DNA of 64,000 nucleotides from Tillus elongatus (GCA_964006375.1 OZ023266.1:18074090-18138089); one strand, 5' to 3'; counted from the stretch's first letter, positions 36,100 to 47,647 are shown. Made by a program: numbers and translations. Notes: generated from the letters alone by a model not told the origin.

Positions 36100-36235
36100 A
36101 TATAAACATTCAAACTGACCCCGGATATGGGTTCTAGGGGTCCTAACTCGCGCTCATTTGAAAGAATTTTTGCAAAGTCTCACCATCGCTACCTCTCTAT
36201 TAGTGAATTTTTTAATAAAAATTCACTAAAAAGAA
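35766..36235. repeat. TA-core repeat copy
   Basis: Left arm with CCTGGCCAACGAACTCATC, (TA)n at 36015-36095, right arm CTGACCCCGGATATGGGTTC, and a terminal hairpin TTAGTGAATTTTTTA...AAAATTCACTAAAA at about 36200-36230. Confidence 0.8.
36015..36095. repeat. (TA)n microsatellite
   Basis: Core of the TA-core copy. Confidence 0.95.
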
Positions 36236-36659
36236 TACGGTTCGAATTTTTCGCTTAACTCTTTTAAGTTGTCGAAAAGTAGGTTGTGAAAATCATAATT
36301 ATTTTAATTATAATTTTTTTTGTGACAGAAGTAATATTGAAAGGCATCAGTGTGAATTATCTTAAAAATTCTGGATACAGCAAGTGCGTTATGACAGCAG
36401 ATTTTCATTAAATGCTTCAAATTTTAATAATTTAATTTGCCATTACCCCAGAAAATTCGTATTTTAGCAAACTGTAAATTTTCTATCAGGGCAACATGCC
36501 TTCCAAATTTTTTTTAATACTTGCATTTCGGATTGGTGTTCATTTTTCCTAAACGGTACAGTGAACCCCAGATTATTTCACGACATTCATACACAATACC
36601 TGTAAAAACTCGGTGTTTGGGCTGGATTTTTTTGTGGCCATATTGTTCATGCTTTTTAA

Positions 36660-36840
36660 TACTTGGTAATCTGACTAGATATATGTATTTGGAGTTGTTG
36701 GAAAACACTAAAGGCCCAATGTTGACTGACATTATTGAGGATGATGAGCATTAACTTGAGGATCAGTTGGTATTTCACCAGGATGGAGCTCCTGCACACT
36801 ACCCTGTTCGACAATATCTCGGCTAGAGATTTCCAAGTCA
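36660..36840 (+). pseudogene. mariner-superfamily transposase fragment, third lineage
   Basis: A short plus-strand stretch reads YLELLENTKGPMLTDIIEDD, a TAA in place of one codon, then LEDQLVFHQDGAPAHYPVRQ, containing the second catalytic Asp. It parallels the corresponding segment of the DD41D-type copies (LELLEDIVYPLLIDIVENDD, QLVFQQDG) but is a separate family. Both ends are lost; a TA-core hairpin begins at about 36870. Confidence 0.65.
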
Positions 36841-36854
36841 GTGAACTTAGGAGA

Positions 36855-36991
36855 AGAGATTTTTCTCTTTTTAGTGAATTTTCATTAAGAAAAAAAATAA
36901 TAGAGAGGTATCGATTGTAAGATTTTTGGAAAATTTCTTTAAATGAACGCGAATTAGGGCCCCTAGAACCCAAATCCGAGGTCAGTTGAAA

Positions 36992-37070
<79 letters not shown>
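36855..37070. repeat. TA-core fragment with (TA)n
   Basis: Hairpin TTTTTAGTGAATTTTCATTA, the arm AGAACCCAAATCCGAGGTC, then (TA)n from 36996 to 37070 up to the hAT-like element. Confidence 0.75.
36996..37070. repeat. (TA)n microsatellite
   Basis: Left flank of the hAT-like element. Confidence 0.95.
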
Positions 37071-37073
<3 letters not shown>

Positions 37074-37790
37074 TGATGGGTCGTTATTTAACTGTCAGCT
37101 ATTTTTAAACGGTTACCGAGCCGTAACGGTAACCACCAGTTATTGATTTATAAAAATAGCAGCTTAAAAAATAACGCTTTTTACACTAAACTAGATTTCG
37201 GAGTCGTGTCTGTTTCAGTTCCACTGCAACTAGTTCGGCTTCGATGAATAAACATCGGTTTTCATCGGCAACTGTTTATTTAACTATTTAACGGGATGAA
37301 TAGCCTTGAGATTGGGAATGCTAAACACGTTATTTATACTGTGTGTCGCTCTCGCTAACAGCTTTAGGAACGTAGGATTTTCGGTACAATAAAACGGTTT
37401 AATTTTAATTTTAACTTTAACCGGTTGTTGATGGGGATACGGCATACGGACACTACTACACAAAGTTATTCTGTTAAACTGAGAAGCTGTTATTTTTGAA
37501 ACAGTTGAGTTTCCCACTAGTATGTAAAGCCAAATATTTAATAATAAAAAATGTTGGGTGAAAAGATGAATTTCTGTAAAAACGTGTTATTACTTTCACT
37601 ATAGACAACGCAAAATAGGGTTATTTTACGTGAAATTAAAGTACTTACTTATTTAAATTTATATACATTACCTAAGAAAACAGTTAACACGTCATTTTCG
37701 TTTGTCTGATAATAGTTATCAAATTGATTAACAAAATATAATGATACAACATTTTTTAATATCTATATACATTTCAATATAAAAAATTAA

Positions 37791-37852
<62 letters not shown>

Positions 37853-38611
37853 GCAGGGTGTTTCCAAATTGATGCGAAAAATTTTACAGGGTGATTCTTT
37901 GGCGAAAAATAAGGGGTGTCTTTTTATTAGGTTTTTCTTGAAACCCCTTCTCCTCCAAGTTCTTTGAAATTTTTGAAACTAATTTTAAAACAACGAATAT
38001 TAAAATGAGTAAATAAACAATTAATACTATATATCTTCCATTTTTTTTAAAACTCAAACTCAATTTTTTATACTGTTTCTTTACCGAAATTTTATGTTAT
38101 GTTATGGAGTTCTTAGAATCACTCCCTGTGTAGCAATAAAAGTTCTAACGTCTAACGCCCCAAGGCGTGATAAATAATGATATTTATTGATTCTTGCTGT
38201 GGCATTGACATTTACGTAAAGACCCTGATAAAATAACTTTGTGAGAAATGACTAGTTTATAATTCCTAAAACATCTAAGTAAATTCTTATAGAAGACTCC
38301 TTTCTGATTTCTAAAAGTTTCACTTCAGAGTGGCAAAACATTTACGACACGCTTATTATAATTTCTTAACCCTTTGTTTCCTTTTCATATCGACAAAATT
38401 TGAGATTTATACACTACGTGAAATAACGGGGTAAAAATACAATGCATTTATACTAGTGTGCTCGCTCTCGCTCACAGCTTTGGGAATGTAGGATACTATC
38501 GATCGACTATCCAGTTTAAAATAACTGAATCCGTTATTTTCAATGGTTATTATTAAATAACGTTAACGGGTTCAACTGTTAATAGAAAATAACTGTTTTT
38601 CCCATCACTAA
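37071..38611. mobile_element. hAT-like non-autonomous element
   Basis: Terminal inverted repeats TAGTGATGGGTCG (37071) and CCCATCACTA (38602-38611) match the common hAT end TAGTGATGGG. Both subterminal regions carry inverted runs such as AACGGTTACCG and CAGTTAT / ATAACTG. The two ends abut (TA)n arrays. No transposase frame is present. A (TA)n at 37794-37849, followed by CAGGGTGTTTCCAAATTGAT, suggests another insertion inside it. Confidence 0.65.
37794..37849. repeat. (TA)n microsatellite inside the hAT-like element
   Basis: About 28 TA units. Confidence 0.95.
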
Positions 38612-38612
38612 T

Positions 38613-38736
<124 letters not shown>

Positions 38737-38739
38737 ATG

Positions 38740-40145
38740 TATGTATGTATCCAACCGATAATTAAAAAAATACTTCACCAATCGAGGCCGAATTTGGCAA
38801 TTCCTTTCATTTTGTTAATAGCTTGGATGAGTTCGTTAAACAGTTTTGACACTCACATACTTTCAGAAAAAAATGTGAAAAACTGTTTGAAAACGCAATA
38901 TCTTTTAAATTACTAGAAGTGTGAAACTAAAACTACACGCACGTAGATACCGTATCAGTGGTCCTCTCTATCAAATTTAGCTTAATCGGTTCAGTAAATT
39001 ATGAGTTATAACCGAATAAAAAATAAATAATTTACGATATAACCTGAAATTACCTCTGAATGGGTGCCTATAATGTTAGACAAGGTCAGACAGATTTATC
39101 AGGGTTACGCTGATATTGCAAAAAATGCTCCAAATTAAATTTTAAACGAACAGGTTACAAAAATATGTCACAATAAACAATCAGCGGGGTTGCCATTTGC
39201 CAAAACTATCTGAATTTGAAGATATCAGGAAAATATATAGTACTAATTAAAAATTTTAATGAAAGTTATTCAATTCGTTTAAAGGCATCCTAGAACAACG
39301 TTTTATTTTGTATAAATATTAAGCCTCCCATTCTTCAAGGTTTTTAAAACCCATTGCCCTCTCCTACTTAAATCTGACGACGCCAGTTAGCTATTTGTCA
39401 TTGTCATTTGTTATTTTTCAAACTGACAGGAGGGGGTGGGGTGGGGTGGGGTGAGTGTCGAATTCGAGGTTATCTTCTTGTCTTTGTTTACAGACTTCAT
39501 AAACAAATAGTAAGACTCAGCTAATACCTTGGATCTTGGAATAAGGTGCTTATCGTTTACTTTTAGTTTTAGTGAATTTTCATTATTATTTACTCTTCAT
39601 GTCGTATATGGAAAATTTAAAGGAAATGAAACTACATCATATCATGCAGTAGTTTCAATTAAATCAATAAACAGATGTGTAAATTATTAAAATTTTAATT
39701 TCAAAATTTTGTATTGCTTATATTTATTTATTTCATTTTCCAAAAGTATGGATACAGCAATAGTAAATAAATGTTGGAAAGGGTTTAGGTGCAGCAAGTG
39801 TGTTATGGTGCGATTTTTTGTAAAAATATTGCAAATTGTGATAATTCAATTTCCCCTTAAACTAGAATCTTCACTTTTGATACATACTAAAACCTATATA
39901 AAAGCAGCGTGGGTACTAAATTTAGATAGAAGATAACACAATGAGCTTCACAGGCAACGATACATTTGTTTTAGAAAACCATTTTTGTCATTTTGTTTGC
40001 AGAAACTGTTTCCATTGAGTGGACTAAAACGGATCATCCAAGCGACTAATAAGGAAAAATACCTACCATGTTTATAATTTGGCAGGTACATTCGTTTTGT
40101 AAATAAAAATTAAATTTTCGGTAAATTTTTAGATTAGCACACGGG
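38740..40145. repeat. dispersed repeat, copy 1 of a long pair
   Basis: It shares ordered segments with 60040-62000: AAAATACTTCAC...CCGAATTTGG, TGTATAAATATTAA...CCCATTCTTC, TTTCAAAATTTTGTATTGCT, CCTATATAAAAGCAGCGTGG, TTTGTTTGCAGAAACTG and AAATTTTCGGTAAAT. Copies differ by many substitutions and indels. There is no coding capacity. A G-rich tract GGGGGTGGGGTGGGGTGGGG lies near 39433. Confidence 0.65.
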
Positions 40146-40305
40146 GAGTTTTTAGAAAAAAAATAAATCAGAAACATGCTTAAATCTCCTTCTGGATGCA
40201 CAAACTACAAGAGATATATCTTGCAAACAGCCCTCAAGAAAGTTACGGGACCAGGAGTGAATAGGGGTGTTGGTCGGGGAAGGAGATAAAAAAGAAAATG
40301 TGGGC
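40146..40305. repeat. fragment of the GC-richer foldback-like repeat
   Basis: Contains GCACAAACTACAAGA, AAGAAAGTTACGGGACCAGG and GAATAGGGGTG, as in the intron copies of Prx3. Confidence 0.6.
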
Positions 40306-40654
40306 GAAAAGTGATTCAACGATTTAATTGTTGAATATAAAAATAATCTAAAATAAATAACGCCCGATTCGTAATACCGTTGATTCACTCTGTAGTTATG
40401 TTTATAACACAAAACGTCAAAAAAAATTGGTCTTTAAGACAATAGTTTCGATTTAAATGCTATTTCAGACCAAATAAACATTAAAATAAATCTGTAACTG
40501 ATCGTATTCAATTTTTTTAGCAGACACATGAAAACTTAATAACACTAATAAACCACAACAAAATTAATAAATCACAACAGATGGTCATTTTGTCCCCCGT
40601 TCTCTTGACTACATAAATTTAAACTTTCGTTTAAATTGAACATTAGATTATTTA

Positions 40655-41461
40655 GCACTGTGGCTCTCCAAAAAATATTAGACAGGAGAAGTAGAAATCT
40701 TGTACAATTCAACTCCACCAAATCTCAGTCTTGCTTTCTATCTCATAAGAGTTACACCAGTCCTAGACCCATCACAATGAACAACCAAGTTATTCAAAGT
40801 AATGAGTCCTTTTCACTTCTTGACATTTCTGTGGATCGAAATCTCAATTGGCACCAACATGTCACATCAATTGCAGAAGCGGCTGCTAATCAATTAGGTT
40901 TCCTCTTTCGGGCTCGCAAATGCTTTTCACCAGCTAATCTCTATACCTTATATACTTCACAAATAAGGCCAAACCTCGAATACTGCTCCCACATCTGGGG
41001 TGCCGCTGCCGTTTCTACACTCGCTAACCTGGACTCAATTCAGAAGAGAGAGCTATACGTCTCATCGGTGACCCTACCCTCACCCAATGGCTGCCGTCCC
41101 TTGCCCACCGACGTGCCGTTGGTGACCTCTCTCTGTTTTATAGATATCTGCACGGGCACTGCTCAGATGAGCTTTCTTCCATAGTTCCTACACCTGCTGC
41201 CCCCAACATATCTACCAGGAGAACGGAGCGAATGCACCCTTTTACTGCCCAGGTCACATACATAGAACATCTTGTTATGCCCGCTCTTTTGTCCAGAGGA
41301 CTTCCAAGTTGTGGAATTCCTTGCCGGCACATGTTTTTCCTTCTCCTACGAACCTCCAAACCTTAAAGTCCAGAATTAACAGGCTGCCTTTTTCCTCCTT
41401 GTCGACATCCACGGTACGATAGTATTTAGGCTGTAGGCCCTTGTGGTGTGTTGTTGAAATA
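40655..41461 (+). pseudogene. LINE copy 3, 5'-truncated
   Basis: An open frame at 40636-41184 carries the end of the RT: NLVQFNSTKSQSCFLSHKSY, LNWHQHVTSIAEAAANQLGF and SQIRPNLEYCSHIWGAAAVS. The C-terminal block continues in shifted frames to about 41400, and the 3' end is GTGTTGTTGAAATATAAAAAAAG. Everything before the late palm domain is missing, as is normal for incomplete reverse transcription. Confidence 0.85.
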
Positions 41462-41499
41462 TAAAAAAAGCAGTTAAACTGCAATATCCTAGAACATTT

Positions 41500-41700
41500 G
41501 CTGGCTCCCTTCCTTTCTGTAGGGAGGTTAGGGAACTTTAACGTGCCCTACATTGCAGGGTACACGAAACCGACGGATTTACGCCCTCTGCTCTCTCGCA
41601 GACGTTTAACTCAAACACAATTCCAAAACCTCAGTTAATGCTTTCTTTACAGGACGTACTGAAATAAAGTTGAAAAGTGAAAACTGATACTAAAAACACT
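41500..41700 (-). repeat. SINE body fragment
   Basis: Matches the body of the SINE at 48466-48829 on the same strand: TTTCTGTAGGGAGGTTAGGG, CTTTAACGTGCCC, CCGACGGATTTACGCCC and AACCTCAGTTAATG. The tRNA-like head is absent. Confidence 0.65.
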
Positions 41701-42699
41701 GTTTCTGTAAAAGCGTAAACTAATCTGTATCACGAGGTTAAAACAGATGAGGTAATAAAACATTTTCTATTCATGCTTATATATCTAACCACAATTCGGA
41801 GTTCCTGTTAATTACTCCTTACAAACTTAATCAGGAATAAAACGGTTACATTAACATGGACATTTTCCTTTAATTTTATTTAAGTATCTTGTTTTCGATG
41901 ATATTTAATTTCATATATGGTCCATATTAATTACAATTTTAATGGCTGTAATTAAAACCATCTATCATATAATGTGCGTTCTCTGTTGAGATCGACAGAG
42001 TAGGGACTTCCCCTTACCAAATACTGCTACCCCATTTTCAGTTAATTAGTCCATACCGTCACACACCGATAAGTATAAAAAGAATAAAATGATAAAATTT
42101 GGTGTGTAAATTCTTTTTGTAAGTGGCTTGAATAAGTTCGTTAGCCAGGAAAATCGAACCATCTTTTCCGGGAAAATTTAGGTTTTATTCTGGAAAAAAT
42201 TCATATCTCCGGAAATAACAAAACTATGGCAACCTCATTTGGTAAGTTTAGATTGTAAAAGCCAAACTCTGCACCAAAATTTAGGTCTCTATGTTGAAAG
42301 GAAAAAAGTTATAGGCACTTAATGAAGTAAAATTTTAGTGCTACTAAAAGTCAGAGAAGACGCAATACCAAAATATTGTATGTGTTAAATAAAATGTATT
42401 AAATATTACAGACAACGTTTATCTTTTCATGGCGCAAAAAGTTTAAGAAGTACCAGAAAGATTACTTTGAGAATTTTATAATTTTTCTCCTGTCAATTTT
42501 GAACTGGAGATTTAAAACGTGAAAATTAGTATAACTATTGCGGTTTATGAATTTAGAATATTGCACAAAATGTGTATTAGAATGTTCCAGATTTATGTTA
42601 CTCTTCTCATTTGTTAAAATAACTGCAAAATCTGCCTCTAAAGACCTTACATAGTATTACAAATAAATAACTTAAGACGATTATCGGTTACCTACCTTT
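41701..42699. other. AT-rich spacer with a TA-core arm fragment
   Basis: A piece at about 42095-42330 has GGCTTGAATAAGTTCGTTAG and CCAGGAAAATCG as in the TA-core arms. The rest is unassigned. Confidence 0.5.
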
Positions 42700-42701
42700 C
42701 T

Positions 42702-42820
42702 TCTTTGCAGTTTACCAGAGGCCTTACAAGGTGTTATGGTTAGTATCCCTGTCTGATGAGCGAAGGGACGCGGGTTCAAATCTCAGCGTTGACTGAATTT
42801 CTCTTTTAACTTTTTTTTTT
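42702..42820 (+). repeat. tRNA-derived SINE head
   Basis: An A-box-like TGGTTAGTATCC (about 42735) and a B-box-like GGTTCAAATCT (about 42774) are spaced as in tRNA genes, and a T-run at about 42808-42818 could end RNA polymerase III transcription. The T-arm pairs poorly and no complete cloverleaf forms, so a tRNA-derived SINE or a tRNA pseudogene fits better than a working tRNA. Confidence 0.5.
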
Positions 42821-44195
42821 CTTTCTTTCGTCTTTGGTTCCATTTTAACGTAATCTTATAGATTGTGTAATTCCAATATATTTTTTAGCGACTTTTGTTG
42901 AAAATGAAAGATAAGCACTTTTAAGACTTTTAATTCAAGTTTAATAGTAGCTGTTGTTGCCCTTAGTTGGTAAAACCGTGCCACATTTACAACTGGATTC
43001 AATTTTTACAGCATCCACGGGCAAAATAATGTTCTCTGTGAAGCCACAGAATAAGTATCTAGTTCTGTATTTAGATCAGACTTTGAGTATTTTAAAATTT
43101 ATTTCTATTAGCTAATTTTATTGTACAAAATGTTCTTTTAATAGTGAATTTTCTTATAAATGAATTTAATGAATTTTCTATGAAGAAACATTTGTTGAGA
43201 ATTTTTGTGTGATAAACTATTCAATTGATGGAACATTTTTTTAACAAAATTCGTCTAAAATAAGGTTTTAATGGATTTTCGTGCAAACAAATTATTTTAT
43301 TTTCAATTTTAATTACAGAATAGGTATATAATTTGAATTTTATGTATGCTTTCATCAAGATTTTGTAAACAAAAATATTTAGCCAGTTTTCGCAGACATT
43401 TTTTTGTGCCTGCGTAGAAATCATTTTTTTAAAGATATTTTTGTGAAATGTTGGTAATTAATGATAAATGTTTAATAAGTTATTATAAAATAAAATGTTT
43501 AGGGATTTTTTTTAAAACAATTGCTTGCGAATTTTCCTGAGATTTTTGTTTCGTCGAAAAAGTTTTTGGGAAAAACTATATTTTGGTTGGTGGGTAAATA
43601 CCTTGAAATGATTCGTTGGCCAGGAAAATCGGACCAGTTTTTTTAAATTTAATTAATTTATTTTTATTATCGAATTTTCTTGTACAAAATGTTGTTTTAA
43701 TAGCCAATTTTCTTATAAATAAATTTAAGGAATTTTTGTAAGATTTTTTTGTGAAATTTTGGTAATTAATGATACGTTTAATAATATGTTTAATAACCTT
43801 TTATAAGAAAAATGTTTTTGGATTTTCTTCTAAAAATTATTTGCGAATTTTCATGAAATTTTTTTAAAGGATCGTCGAAAATGTTTTTGTGAATAATTAT
43901 ATTTTGGTAGGTGGGTAAACAACGTGAAGAAGTTCGTTGGCCAGAAAAATCGGACCAGTTTTTTCGAAAACGTTTTAAGTTCATTTTCGGAAAAACTTTG
44001 CACTTTTTCAAAAAATAAAGTTATTTTGATGAAATATGGTACATTGTTTCTACTACATTGATAACCAAATTTGAGGGCTGCTTTCATTAAAGAAAGGCAG
44101 ATATGCTATTAAAAGCTTTTATTTAATCAAACACACCTTATATCATTACATTTTTGCATTTTCTATCAAGATATAATGCATGTTTGTAAGAAAAG
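42821..44195. repeat. AT-rich region with a diverged duplication
   Basis: 43105-43440 and 43655-43800 share TTGTACAAAATGTT and TTAATAG-GAATTTTCTTATAAAT. 43560-43650 and 43880-43965 share ATATTTTGGT, GGTGGGTAAA and TTCGTTGGCCAG-AAAATCGG. No gene. Confidence 0.5.
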
Positions 44196-44400
44196 AAACT
44201 CGGGACGCAGCAAGTGCGTTATGGTAGCGAATTTTCATTATATGTTTCAAATTTCAATAGCTCAATTTGCTGTTTCGTTAACGTTTGCTGGCTAGGAACC
44301 AGTTTTATTGGGAACATTTTGAGTTTACTTTCGGAAAATCTTTTACATTTTCAAACCATAAAGTTATTTTGATGAAATATGGTACATTGTTTCTACTATA

Positions 44401-46332
44401 TAGGGTGGCGCATTGAAAACGAAACAAACCGATTTGCGGCCAGATAATTTTTTTTAAGAAAGGCTGAAATACGTCAATTTTAATATTGAGGGGGACATGT
44501 TTTGATATAAAACTCAACTTTGTCACATCAACCCTTTAAGGGTGGTGATACCAACCGTTATATTATAAATAGGGAACATGGGTCGAGTGTTACATCATTT
44601 GAAAGCTTTTTCTTTTCTGAATTTAGCACACTAATTTCTTTGGAAGTTTTATTAACTCGTTTAAAAATTATTCACAGTTGAAAATGCAAAAACGCATTTC
44701 ACTCATTCCGATAAGAAATGTGCTGATAGACAATGTTTTGTTGGTTTGTAAACAAAAAATTGACTATCAGAACATTTCTTATCGGAATGAGAGAAATGCG
44801 GTTTATTATTTCAGTTTATCGGTAGGTTTGATACTTGATAGTACTACCGAAAATTAATTACACAATGGTGTATTCTGTAGAAGAAAGAGTTGAAATAATT
44901 ACTCTTTTTTTCAAAAACGATGAGTGTGCCAACCGTACCGCAAATTTGTTTAATGAACGACATCCGAACAGACATGTTAACAGAAAATACATTTTGGACT
45001 TAGCTGCAAAGTTTCGACAAAGTGGTTCAGTCGCCAACAAAAAACGGGATCCTGAACGTGAATTTCCGGTTAGAAATGAGACTACTGAGATTGAAGTTTT
45101 GGGACAAATTGCTGCAGACCCAAGTTTGATCACGAGAAAATTGGCCACTGTTTCAAACATCAAAAGAAGAACTATTCAGCGAATATTGAAGCATCATAAA
45201 TTTCACCCGTATAAAATTCATCTTGTACAACAACTGAATGAAGATGATTTTGATCGGCGGCTGGAGTTTTGTGAAGTTATGACTGCACGAATAGCTGATA
45301 ACTGGAACTTTCTGTTCAATATCTGTTTTTCAGACAAGTGTACGTTTTTATTAAACTATACAGTCAATCGTCATAATCGTCGTTATTGGGCAGATGATAA
45401 TCCAAGAAATTTTCACGAAGTCCACACTCAAACTCCACAGAAATAGAATGTCTGGACTGGCATTTTTGGAGACCGTTTAATCGGACCACTTTTTGTTGAT
45501 GGAAATGTAAGTGGCGAAACGAATTTGGAGTTACTAGAAGATATCGTTTACCCTCTACTAATTGACATTGTTGAAAATGATGATCGCTATCAAGAAAATC
45601 AATTAGTGTTTCAACAAGATGGACCTCATCCACATTTTTCACAACGTGTTAGGGAGTTTATGAACAGAGATTTTCCAGAGCAATGGATTGGGCGTAGAGG
45701 TGCTATTGAGTGGCCCCCAAATCACTGGATTTAACTCCTTTATACTTCTTTCTATGGGGCCATTTAAAAAGTAGAATTTTCGCACCAGAACCGGAGTCTC
45801 TGGAAGAATTACGACGACGCATTGTTGAAGAATGCCGTCTAATAACTCCACAAATGCTCCAGAATGTCAGAGCTCGTTTTGAACAAAATTTTTACTTTTG
45901 TATGGAAGCTGATGGTCAACAATTTGAACACTTACTTAACTGAATAAACATTTTTGAACGTTTAGTTTTGTTTTTTCGTTTTTTTCTTAACGAAAAATTG
46001 ACTGATTAGTGCATTTCTTATCACAATGAATGAAATACGTTCTTGCAACTCCAATTGTGAATAATTTTTAAAGGAGTTCATAAAACTTCAAAAAAAAAAT
46101 TGTGTGCTGAATTCAGAAAAGAAAGGGCTTACAAATGGTGTAACACTCGACCCATGTTTCCTATTTAAAATATAAGGGTTGTTATCACCACCCTTAAGGG
46201 GTTGATGTGACAAAGTTAAAGTTTTATCTCAAAACATGTCCCCCTCAATATTAAAATTGACGTGTTTCAGCATTTCTTAAAAAAAATCTCTGGACGCAAA
46301 TCGGTCTGTTTCGCTTTCGATGCGCCACCCTC
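44401..46332 (+). mobile_element. DD41D-type mariner copy 2
   Basis: Terminal repeats AGGGTGGCGCATTGAAAAC (left) and, in complement, AGGGTGGCGCATCGAAAGC (right) extend about 340 bp inward with high similarity. It is flanked by TA on each side (44399-44400, 46333-46334). A 28-bp-arm hairpin (44702-44729 with 44764-44791, one mismatch) lies just before the transposase start and is also present in copy 1. Confidence 0.88.
44865..45943 (+). pseudogene. DD41D-type mariner transposase copy 2, third Asp replaced
   Basis: The start ATG at 44865 (MVYSVEERVEIITLFFKND) matches copy 1. DNA-binding region: NRKYILDLAAKFRQSGSV, VLGQIAADPSLITRKLATV, IQRILKHHKFHPYK. Catalytic region: NICFSDKCTFLL (first Asp), a TAG in place of Leu after HTQTPQK (45446), NVWTGIFGDRL, LVFQQDGPHPHF (second Asp), a single-base deletion near 45715, then SLDLTPLYFFLWGHLK, where Tyr stands at the position of the third Asp (Asp in copy 1). 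It ends FEHLLN at 45943. About 359 codons in all, inactive through a stop, a frameshift and the lost catalytic residue. Confidence 0.85.
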
Positions 46333-46449
46333 TATAGGTTATATTTGTAATCAAATTTCACGCCTGCTTTCGTTAAAAGAAAAGACATTTGCCATTAAAA
46401 CATTTTAATGAAAATTAACTACCATAACGCACTTGCTGCGTCCAGACTT

Positions 46450-46609
46450 TTATTGTTTTCTATTGTTACAAACAACCCCAAAATTAAATCTTATAATTTT
46501 ATAATCTTACAAAAATGGTTTCTCAGTTTCTTAATTTTGGTTAGAGCTGATATAAAACAATCAAAGAAATTCTGCATTATATGATAATCTCATTAACTTT
46601 ATTAACATT
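46450..46609. other. AT-rich spacer
   Basis: Nothing recognised. Confidence 0.4.
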
Positions 46610-46770
46610 TCCAGTTGTTGCGGTCACTCCACCTATATGCATTCTGCATTCCCTCGTTCAGAGACGCGTCCATGACTAATGGGAATGCCAGGAGTGCGGC
46701 ATTGCCCCGGCCCCGGTAATTTCCACTTCCGACCACCAAACGCAAGCACGTGGCCACATTTAACACTCAT
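46610..46770. other. GC-richer island, candidate conserved non-coding element
   Basis: Contains CCCTCGTTCAGAGACGCGTC and ATTGCCCCGGCCCCGGTAAT. It has no ORF of note and no similarity to other parts of the window. Confidence 0.3.
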
Positions 46771-47556
46771 TTATTTTATCTGATAGAGCCGTTCTGTATC
46801 TCCTACATCTACATGCGAACGTTTTATTACCATTGCTTGCACCCCATACACACAAGTCTGTCTAGCGACTGCTACCCTGCTACAATATAGTTTATGGTCA
46901 CACGAAAGTGTTACCTTTAGTACGACGGTCCAGGTCAGTGACGTGGGTGACATTAAGTTAACTGCCAATTCTGTTTTTTGGGATCTCTCGTATTTCGTTT
47001 TAAAAACATCTTTATATTTTTTTCTATAATAAATCGTACATCGTGTACAATTATTAAGTATACGTTTGTGACAGTATAACACAGGCAATAAAGAATGTGT
47101 TTCTGCACTAAACTACAGGAGTTATTTTTTTTTGTTGATACATATGTTCAGAGTGACGTACTGAATGTAAAAACACAAAATCCTTACAAATTAGGAGGGC
47201 GGAAGTGCCGCCATTTTGAGAAAAACCGTTTCGGCCTATATATGCGTAACCGTGCACTTTAGGCCAAAAATGGTAATGACCTTTATTGAAGATAATTGCA
47301 TTTCTCATCTTTATTGTAAAATAACTTTTTTTGTAGCACTCACCGTTTACAACTTATACGACTATTAGGAGTCATTTATTGACTTTTTTACCTATATCTT
47401 TGTTAATAATAGTTTAAACAATAAAACGCTTATAACTTAACTTTTCAACCGATAAATTTCCTACAACTTTTACTTAACACTTTTTTTCTCAAATTAATAT
47501 TTTCAAAGTTATAACGCGTTAATTTCAAAAATCCTGTGCCTAGACGGTTGACGCCA

Positions 47557-47558
<2 letters not shown>

Positions 47559-47644
<86 letters not shown>
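47559..47644. repeat. (TA)n microsatellite at foldback centre
   Basis: About 43 TA units between the two arms. Confidence 0.95.

Positions 47645-47647
<3 letters not shown>

Larger units (their letters stand above)
44199..46447. mobile_element. MITE containing a mariner insertion
   Basis: Outer ends GGACGCAGCAAGTGCG (44203) and CGCACTTGCTGCGTCC (about 46426-46442) with the normal MITE interior on both sides. The interior is split at TTCTACTATA by the 1.93-kb mariner. Without the insert the MITE would be about 315 bp, like 57774-58071. Confidence 0.8.

Noticed and set aside
42745..42770. CTGATGAGCGAA inside the tRNA-like head as a hammerhead
   Set aside because: CTGATGAG is followed at once by CGAA with no room for stem II, and no stem I or III forms. 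It is a chance match within a SINE head.
46771..47088. 105-codon minus ORF
   Set aside because: No domain, no start context, and it runs into the end of the foldback arm. Not supported as a gene.
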